Shown piece by piece: positions 55,287 through 62,680 of a stretch of 64,000 nucleotides of DNA. How positions within the stretch are numbered: the first letter of the stretch is position 1; the number at the start of each line of letters is the position of its first letter. The stretch comes from Trichosphaerium sp. ATCC 40318 (Eukaryota > Discosea > Flabellinia > Trichosidae). The position numbers were made by a program, and so were the translations under genes. Location: assembly GCA_038496445.1 (NCBI GenBank), contig JALMLS010000480.1:205881-269880 (forward strand), given 5' to 3'. The notes under the pieces were generated by a model. It did not search any database. It worked only from the letters and a program-made list of their open reading frames with translations, and was not told the DNA's origin.

Positions 55287-56573
55287 TTAACCAAGATGAA
55301 TGGTATGTACACCTGTAAGTGCTTTGAGGCCCTCATCTGTTATGTACTTGCAGCGCATGAGATTAATTTCATGAACACTTTTGAGAGCTTTAATGCCTTC
55401 ATCTGTTACATCAGTGTCCATGAGATAAATACAATGAACGTTTTTGAGCGCTTTAATACCTTCATCTGTAAAGTGTTTACATCCACTAAGGTCTATTTCA
55501 TAAGCATCTTTCAGAGCTTTTAAACCTTCATCTGCAACCTTTGTGTTTCTAAGAAATATAGTATGTACACCCTTTAAATATTTTATACCGACATCTGTCA
55601 CATTAGGACAAAAACTAAGGTTGATTTCATGAACACCTTTAAGAGCTTTTAGACCTTCATCTGTAACATTGGTGTCCATAATATCTATAGTATGTACGCC
55701 TTCCAATGCCTCAATACCCTCATCTCGTACAAGAATACTACCACTTAGGTATATTTCATGAACACCTTTTAATGCTTTTACACCCTCATCAGAAATAAGG
55801 GAACAATCAAACATACGTATTGTATGAACACCAGCTAGTGCTTTAAGATCACTATCATTGATTGTACTCTCAACCTCAGCTGTTGTTATGATCTTACGGC
55901 ATCCAAATAGCATTGAATACAAAGTATTCTCTGTCATACCACAAAGTCCAACCAAAGTGTTATTCATTATTCCCTTGTATTGTCTTATCTTTAAGATATC
56001 TTCAACATTGTTTAGGTAAATACAATAATATCCAACAACATCATGGACGATATCTGCCATCAAACGACATGTTTGAGCAACACTGAATCTATCTTCTGCG
56101 TACTCAATGATACTTGAAATAATCTCAGGAGGAAAATCAAGAATATTTTGTACTTTGGTAGTCACGTGATAATTTCTATGTGCTATTGGTAAGCGAAAAA
56201 ACCAAGAAGGCGGGAAAAACGCAAAATGTCGCATTTGGAAGGAGACGCACTTTTTTTTCTTTAATTGCTTTTGTTTTGGTAATGTTACGCCAGTAGGACG
56301 CTGTGCGTGTTGATTGTGAACGTTTACGTCTGTTTCTGCGTGTTTGAAGAGAATTTGATCCAGTTGTTGCACCAGACGCGTGTTTGATGCGTTCAATACG
56401 GTTTCAAGCTGTTTTGTGAGTGTTTCGTGTTTATTCTCAGTAACTTTAATAAAAGCTTCCGAATGGTGATTACGATAATACTTCAACACTTGTTCTATCG
56501 AAACACCAGAAAAGTTCATTCTGATTTGGGTTATCGTTCTTTTTTGTGAGCTATTTTCGATTTTGTCTAGCAA
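55287..56573 (-). CDS. F-box-like / LRR protein (type II)
   Basis: The frame of 428 residues starts at ATG 56571-56573 with a charged helical region (IEQVLKYYRNHHSEAFIKVT), then KKKKCVSF and a hydrophobic aromatic stretch that may be an unrecognised intron. The F-box-like domain is NILDFPPEIISSIIEYAEDR and FSVAQTCRLMADIVHDVVGY, close to the gene at 35721. About nine LRRs follow, here of the form VTDEGLKALKGVHEINLS. In this subfamily Lys often replaces Ala in the ALAG position and VHEI alternates with VHTI. The frame ends VHTIHLG. A likely cap lies just downstream, so the stop may be a recent truncation. Probable ubiquitin-ligase adaptor by domain order. Confidence 0.7.
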   Translation of the reverse strand: MLDKIENSSQKRTITQIRMNFSGVSIEQVLKYYRNHHSEAFIKVTENKHETLTKQLETVLNASNTRLVQQLDQILFKHAETDVNVHNQHAQRPTGVTLPKQKQLKKKKCVSFQMRHFAFFPPSWFFRLPIAHRNYHVTTKVQNILDFPPEIISSIIEYAEDRFSVAQTCRLMADIVHDVVGYYCIYLNNVEDILKIRQYKGIMNNTLVGLCGMTENTLYSMLFGCRKIITTAEVESTINDSDLKALAGVHTIRMFDCSLISDEGVKALKGVHEIYLSGSILVRDEGIEALEGVHTIDIMDTNVTDEGLKALKGVHEINLSFCPNVTDVGIKYLKGVHTIFLRNTKVADEGLKALKDAYEIDLSGCKHFTDEGIKALKNVHCIYLMDTDVTDEGIKALKSVHEINLMRCKYITDEGLKALTGVHTIHLG

Positions 56574-56869
56574 ACTCTGCTTAGCATGCTGACTTAGGAT
56601 TTGCCCTTAAGGCATGGCGAGCCTGACACTTTGCTATCAATATAACAAAGAATCTCAGCCTAGTGGCTATTATCATACAGCTTGTACTCTCCGTAGGTCT
56701 CCAGTGATGTAAAAAACAGTGCTCACTTGGCTAGTTGACTATGTTAGTTGAGGATTGGAGGATTACGTAATTGAATGGTTTACCAGCAGGCAACAACAAC
56801 TCTTAAGAATTCTTAACGCAAGTACTAATGGCAATATTGCGTATATCTGTTGTACATGTATCTCGTGGC

Positions 56870-57175
56870 TCAAAAAACAAGAAACAATGCAGTGTTGATG
56901 ATTTTTATTAATTCGAAACTATCAACTAATCGAGTTGTTATAATTTGAAGGGCTGCCTCAATATTGATGTCACTAGTTTGGACAAGGCTTATACCCAGTG
57001 GTTCAATACAATCTTTTGAGATATCAACACCCTCTAAAAGGTTAATGAGTTTGAGAGATGTGAGGTGTTTCAAGCAATCATTTGTTATTTTGTAACCACA
57101 GTTCAGTAAAATCCTATCGAAGCCAATATTGTGACGGATAATGTCGTTATAGGCGACACATTGTAGAAGCTTGTA
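56870..57175 (-). pseudogene. C-terminal remnant of a type II LRR gene
   Basis: The - strand reads IRHNIGFDRILLNCGYKITN, then DCLKHLTSLKLINLLEGVDI and CIEPLGISLVQTSDINIEAA to a stop at 56870. ITNDCLKHLKSLKHL and the ESMGIQYTN cap of the 35721-36704 gene are the same segment. No F-box or VHTI repeats remain upstream on this strand. Confidence 0.55.
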
Positions 57176-57437
57176 TACGCTGTTTTTATTTAAATAACGA
57201 AAGTGAATACTACTCTGGCGGAAGCTGTGAAAGTAGAATGACTTGTTCTGTCATTGTTTCATCGTATAACAAAACACGTATGAGATAAGTAGTGAAATCG
57301 ATTTGTCACGTGATAAAATCACTGTTGACTGGATTAAGACCATTCAAAATAATCACGTGAATATCCATGTTTTTCTTCTAGTTGTTTTACCCTGCGTCGA
57401 ACCAAACCACTTCATTGACGCAAGCTATAGATTAAAT

Positions 57438-58808
57438 ATGAACGTAAACAGTGCATTCTTTAATGAGATTCCGGTTGAAGTTGTCGTTCATGTTCTACAA
57501 TTTGTTTCATTGTTAACTTTAAGATCAGTTGTCCTTGTATCTAGAATATTCGCTAAAATAGCTACAACTCACTTGGGATACGGTGGAGGAAGACGTATTA
57601 TCCTCAAGAGAAAGAAGAAGCTAAAAAAGCTATTCAAGGAAGCGCCTCACCTCATCAAGACATGCAGAATCGATGTTAGGTTCTCAATCAAACAAAAACA
57701 CTTGAAGTTCTTACAAGGAGCCTATAACCTCAAGCTTTATAGTAGAATTGACCACATTGACTTTGATGGCTTTAAGGTGAACAGCATTGATCTTACTAAT
57801 TGTTTATACACATTTACTGACAAACATCTCAAACGACTTGCAGGAACAAAAAGAATTATAGCGAAGGGTTGTAGATTAATTACAAGCAATGGTATTAACG
57901 CACTGTATGGAGTTCATACAATTAATTTAAGCTTTTGTGGTAATCTTGGAGATGATTGTTTTACAGCATTGGCTGGAGTTCATACGATAAGTTTGGCTAT
58001 TACAAATGTAACAGATAATGGCATCAAGGCATTGGCTGGAGTTCATACAATTATTCTAAGCTTGTGTAAAGTGACTGATGTAGGAGTTAAGGCTTTGGCT
58101 GGTGTTCATACCATCTGTTTAACTCAGTGCAAGCATGTTACGGATGATGGCATTAAAGCACTGGCAGGGGTTAACACAATTAAGTTAAACTGGTGTACAA
58201 AAGTTACTGAAGAGGGTATTGCAGCTTTAGCTGGTGTCCATAAAATTGAGCTCTATAAAACAAATGTTAGAGATGTTAAAGTGCTTGCTGGGGTACACAC
58301 AGTGGGTTTAGGACATTGTACCATCACAAATGACATTGTTATAGCGTTGGCAGGTGTTCATACTATTGGTCTAAACCATTGTGACTCTGTTACAGATGAC
58401 GGCATTAAAGCCTTGGCTGGTGTTCATACAATTGATTTAAGCTTTTGTTTAAAAATAACTGATTGTGGTATTGAAGCATTGGCAGGTGTTCATGCAATTA
58501 ACATTAGTGGCACTAATGTAACGGATAAGGGTATCAAGGCTTTGGCTGGTGTACATACTATCAGTGTAAGAAGTACAAGAGTTACAGATGATGGTGTTAA
58601 AGCGCTTGTTGGCGTTCATGCTATTGATTTGGCTTTTTGTAGAGCTGTCACGGATGATGGAGTTAAAGCCCTTGTAGGTGTTTACTCAATTAACCTCAAA
58701 GGCACTGCAACTTCGAAGAAAATTTATAAATCACTTCCAGAAGTTAAACGACTTGAGCAAAAGCACTATACCTTTTACAGCTTTCCGTTATTTGATATTT
58801 TGATTTAG
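57438..58808 (+). CDS. F-box-like / LRR protein (type I), left-arm copy
   Basis: Single exon of 456 residues from ATG 57438 (MNVNSAFFNEIPVEVVVHVL). An in-frame ATG at 57303 would add 45 unrelated residues. F-box-like segment, basic stretch (IILKRKKKLKKLFKEAP), linker IKQKHLKFLQGAYNLKL, then about fourteen LRRs such as VTDDGIKALAGVHTIDLSFC, with one short unit (NVRDVKVLAGVHTVGLG). It ends LPEVKRLEQKHYTFYSFPLF at 58806-58808. Intact and nearly identical to the right-arm copy. Confidence 0.85.
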   Translation: MNVNSAFFNEIPVEVVVHVLQFVSLLTLRSVVLVSRIFAKIATTHLGYGGGRRIILKRKKKLKKLFKEAPHLIKTCRIDVRFSIKQKHLKFLQGAYNLKLYSRIDHIDFDGFKVNSIDLTNCLYTFTDKHLKRLAGTKRIIAKGCRLITSNGINALYGVHTINLSFCGNLGDDCFTALAGVHTISLAITNVTDNGIKALAGVHTIILSLCKVTDVGVKALAGVHTICLTQCKHVTDDGIKALAGVNTIKLNWCTKVTEEGIAALAGVHKIELYKTNVRDVKVLAGVHTVGLGHCTITNDIVIALAGVHTIGLNHCDSVTDDGIKALAGVHTIDLSFCLKITDCGIEALAGVHAINISGTNVTDKGIKALAGVHTISVRSTRVTDDGVKALVGVHAIDLAFCRAVTDDGVKALVGVYSINLKGTATSKKIYKSLPEVKRLEQKHYTFYSFPLFDILI

Positions 58809-59208
58809 ATTCACCTATACACGTGCACATAATCAAATGGTCTAAATAAAGTACAACAAAGTTGTATGTTGTCACAGCCATAGCTTGTTTAGTGTCAAAA
58901 ATGCCATTGTACATACCTATTATTGAACCAAGAGGCGGCCCCACTTTATTCATAATAATTACAAGGTAATTACATCGAAAAAAAACCTTCCCAGCTTGCT
59001 TGATCAGGCTCCGAAATGTTCCCACAAATTTTGGAGCCACGTGCCAGCGTCGTAACTTAAACCATAATAAGTAAAATTTTAGGAAAGAAAATAAAAAAAG
59101 TACTGAACCAATCGTACAATTGACAAGCATTGTTTTTGCCAAGGTTAAAGTGAACATCATTTGTGTCAATCACTTAACACTACTTAACCAAAGTACGTCA
59201 TACACAAC

Positions 59209-60258
59209 ATGGCAAGCATGTCAAAAAAGACAAAAATAAACGAAGAAACTGATTTAAATCATTCTCAAGTGTTCAACACACTTCCTCAAGAGCTTATTGT
59301 ACATATTTGTGATAAAGTAGAAGCCATAGAAGATTTTAGTTCATTATCAGCGACGTGCTGCTTGTAAGTGCATAAATTAATCAATAACTCTGTGTCCAAG
59401 CACTAACTTGTCTAGGCTCGCTTCAATTTGTTCTTCAGAACAGCTACCGTTTTATCGATGTTTTTATGCTCGAAACTGGTTCTTAGATCCCTATGAACTG
59501 CGCTTACAATTCCCCGACGCGTCACCCAGTGATTGGCTCAGTATGTATAAAAAACGACAAAGCGAAGAAAAATCTATGTTTGCACGTGTCAAGGGCGGAA
59601 ACCTTGAAAAATCATGTGATAGTTTTTACAACTCTTTCTTTCAACTTACCACTTTGGTACGTACATAGAGTACCATGATACTTTGTAATAACCATATTCA
59701 AAAGCGACCACAGTGTTATATTGACAATGACACTGATGCAATAGTATCAAATATTGTACTGAGTGTTCTTTCGTACCGTGCTAGTACTGGTCAGATTTTA
59801 TCACCTGATGACTATGATTTCATTTTTTGGTATATCTATATTTTTTCAAGGGGTACTGGGCAGTTTTATGTGTTGGAAAGAATTATAAAAGAGCCTAAAA
59901 CGGTGAGTACAGAGCTATTGTTTACTTGTTTTTTTCTGGCTTTTCTTCACAGGCTCATTAAGGCCACGTGTTACTGTTTTTTACAATTGGGAATCTGAAA
60001 TAATTGTAGAGGTTGCGTCACTTTATCCCACAGATTGTAGGTTCTAGCAAAGAGGTATTCTACAAACAACGTGTTTGTACACCTAAAGTTCTAGAAGCAT
60101 TGATAAAAAGACTAAAAAATTCAAAAGCTGAAGGGTTAGAAGATGACTATGCTTATTGTTGTGAACTACTATCAGAGTTGTATCCAAAATCATGTAAGAA
60201 CATTTTGTTGTTGGAAACTTTGAAATGTCTTGTAATGCTTTGCTGTACAGACTCATGA
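59209..60258 (+). CDS. F-box protein with unrecognised tail, left-arm copy (3' end decayed)
   Basis: The ATG at 59209 (MASMSKKTKINEETDLNHSQ) leads to the F-box VFNTLPQELIVHICDKVEAI and EDFSSLSATCCL, then an intron (donor GTAAGT) and LASICSSEQLPFYRCFYARN, WFLDPYELRLQFPDASPSDW and further helical sequence. A 48-nt intron (donor GTACGT) joins to RPQCYIDNDTDAIVSNIVLS, and a GTGAGT intron to RLRHFIPQIVGSSKEVFYKQ and LKNSKAEGLEDDYAYCCELL. After LETLKCL the sequence diverges from the right-arm copy and no good last exon is visible, so this copy has probably lost its C-terminus. Expected ubiquitin-ligase adaptor. The tail is not recognised. Confidence 0.65.
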
Positions 60259-60756
60259 ATCCAAGATGGCTTTAAAAACAACTTCTTTCATGGTTCATTT
60301 AGACTTGACATAGACAATGTAAATCATCAGAATCTCTATATCTAGGCATCCATATCTATGAAACGTGATTTTATAATCCGTATTCATCATATGAAACTTG
60401 CAGTCCCTAATCACAAAAGTCCTGACTTTGTAAAAATTATTTAATGAAGAACTAGCTGGTATAGTGTAAGAAAAATGCTTCAAGAAAAGAAAAACGTGTA
60501 TCGTACATGCTGCTTTTGCTAAAGCATCAACAATGTGACATTCTTCTAGTTCACGCTTTATAAAGAAAAATACATCCATACTTCAAACAGATAGACGTCT
60601 ATGTGTTTTCATATCTTCCTCTTTTTCATCATCAAGACTAACTAAAAAAATGACCAATGTATGATGAAGTTACAATAAACGCTGTACATACACTGTTACA
60701 ATTCCATGAAATTTGTTTACATGTGCTTACCTGAATTTAAACCAGCTAGTATGATT
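60259..60756. other. Spacer of the large inverted duplication
   Basis: Holds diverged remnants of the F-box gene's last exons on both sides (for example GAAACGTGATTT at about 60359 and its complement at about 60838). A 94-codon - strand frame (60295-60579) is antisense to that remnant. Confidence 0.4.
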
Positions 60757-62024
60757 CATCTGGGTAATAATTTTAGATACAAAGTCAGGACTACAGTGAT
60801 AAGGGGACCAAGTTTCACAGCATTAAACAGATATAAATCACGTTTCAGATTTGGATCTTCTATCAATTCCTCAGAGAGTTCACATAAACCAAGATTGTCG
60901 TATGCTGCAGAATCTAAAGCTGTAACAGTTGATTAGTACAAACGTTTTTAAAGCCATTGAGCTGTTTAAGATAGTCTGTGACAAGCACGAAGCAGTCACA
61001 AAGACATTTCAAAGTTTCCAACAACAAAATGTTCTTACATGATTTTGGATACAACTCTGATAGTAGTTCACAACAATAAGCATAGTCATCTTCTAACCCT
61101 TCAGCTTTTGAATTTTTTAGTCTTTTTATCAATGCTTCTAGAACTTTAGGTGTACAAACACGTTGTTTGTAGAATACCTCTTTGCTAGAACCTACAATCT
61201 GTGGGATAAAGTGACACAACCTCTACAATTATTTCAGATTCCCAATTGTAAAAAACAGTAACACGTGGCCTTAATGAGCCTGTGAAGAAAAGCCAGAAAA
61301 AAACAAGTAAACAATAGCTCTGTACTCACCGTTTTAGGCTCTTTTATAATTCTTTCCAACACATAAAACTGCCCAGTACCCCTTGAAAAAATATAGATAT
61401 ACCAAAAAATGAAATCATAGTCATCAGGTGATAAAATCTGACCAGTACTAACACGGTACGAAAGAACACTCAGTACAATATTTGATACTATTGCATCAGT
61501 GTCATTGTCAATATAACACTGTGGTCGCTTTTGAATATGATTATTACAAAGTATCATGGTACTCTATGTACGTACCAAAATGGTAAGTTGCAAGGAAGAG
61601 TTGTAAAAACTATCACATGATTTTTCAAGGTTTCCGCCCTTGACACGTGCAAACATAGATTTTTCTTCGCTTTGTCGTTTTTTATACATACTGAGCCAAT
61701 CACTGGGTGACGCGTCGGGGAATTGTAAGCGCAGTTCATAGGGATCTAAGAACCAGTTTCGAGCATAAAAACATCGATAAAACGGTAGCTGTTCTGAAGA
61801 ACAAATTGAAGCGAGCCTGGGCAAAGTTAGTGCTTAGACACAGAGATATTGATTAATTTATGCACTTACAAGCAGCACGTCGCTGATAATGAACTAAAAT
61901 CTTCTATGGCTTCTACTTTATCACAAATATGTACAATAAGCTCTTGAGGAAGTGCGTTGAACACTTGAGAATGATTTAAATCAGTTTCTTCGTTTATTTT
62001 TGTCTTTTTTGACATGCTTGCCAT
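60757..62024 (-). CDS. F-box protein with unrecognised tail, right-arm copy
   Basis: Mirror of the 59209-60258 gene from ATG 62022-62024, exon 1 61870-62024. All shared exons are open. Beyond LETLKCL this copy continues CDCFVLVTDYLKQLNGFKNV. A 20-nt intron (60920-60939) containing TACTAAT then joins it in phase to SLDSAAYDNLGLCELSEELI and EDPNLKRDLYLFNAVKLGPL, ending KLLPR with stop 60757-60759. If the short intron is not used, the frame ends at NQLLQL near 60914. This is the more complete copy and probably the functional one. Confidence 0.65.
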
Positions 62025-62261
62025 GTTGTGTCTGACGTACTTTGGTTAAGTAGTGTTAAGTGATTGACACAAATGATGTTCACTTTATCCTTGGCTGCAA
62101 AAACAATGCTTGTCAATTCTACGATTGGTTCAGTACTTTTTTATTTTCTTTCCTTATATTTTACTTTTTATGGTTTAATTAGGTTAATCATGGTACGATG
62201 CTGGCACGTGGCTCAAGCAAGCTGGGAAGGATTTTTTTCGATGTAATTACCTCTTGTAATT

Positions 62262-62501
62262 CGGACACACGTTTTTTCCAAATTTTTCGAAAGAAAAAAT
62301 TCGAAAAAATAGAATTCGATACAAAAACCGGATCACTGTATGTGAGCAAAGGTCGGGTTCTAGTTCCGAGCACAGCGAGGACCCGACTGTAAGTGAACCA
62401 GGCGCTTTCTAGTTTAGTGGACTGCCCTAGCTATGCATCTTTCTACGAATTCTATTTTTTTGAATTTTTGTTTTTGGAAAATTCGGAAAAAACTATGGCC
62501 C
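62262..62501. mobile_element. Foldback MITE of about 240 bp, present in one arm only
   Basis: The left arm has a continuous ATTACCTTGTAATTATTATG (in reverse complement, at about 58960). The right arm has the same site split, with CTTGTAATT on both sides (62253-62261 and 62502-62510), a 9-bp target-site duplication. The insert starts CGGACACACGTTTTTTCC and its two ends pair over about 55 nt, including TAGAATTCG and CGAATTCTA. The middle (about 62350-62390) contains a hairpin with GTCGGGT and ACCCGAC arms. No coding capacity. Confidence 0.75.
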
Positions 62502-62680
62502 CTTGTAATTATTATGAATAAAGTGGGGCCGCCTCTTGGTTCAAAAGTTGGTAGGTACAAATGGCATTTTTGACACTAAGGCAACAATTGCTTTTTTGAA
62601 ACAAGCTATGGCTGTGATAACATACAACCCTGTTGTACTTTATTTAGGGTATTTGATTATGTGCACGTGTATAGGTGAAT

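Noticed and set aside
58744-59169. 141-codon - strand ORF with hydrophobic stretches downstream of the left-arm LRR gene
   Set aside because: It overlaps the LRR 3' end in antisense. The mirror copy in the right arm (62064 onward) does not keep the frame despite near-identical DNA, so it is not under coding constraint.
62350-62390. tRNA-like or SINE promoter within the right-arm MITE
   Set aside because: The stem with GTCGGGT/ACCCGAC arms is a simple hairpin. Box A and Box B spacing of a tRNA promoter is absent.
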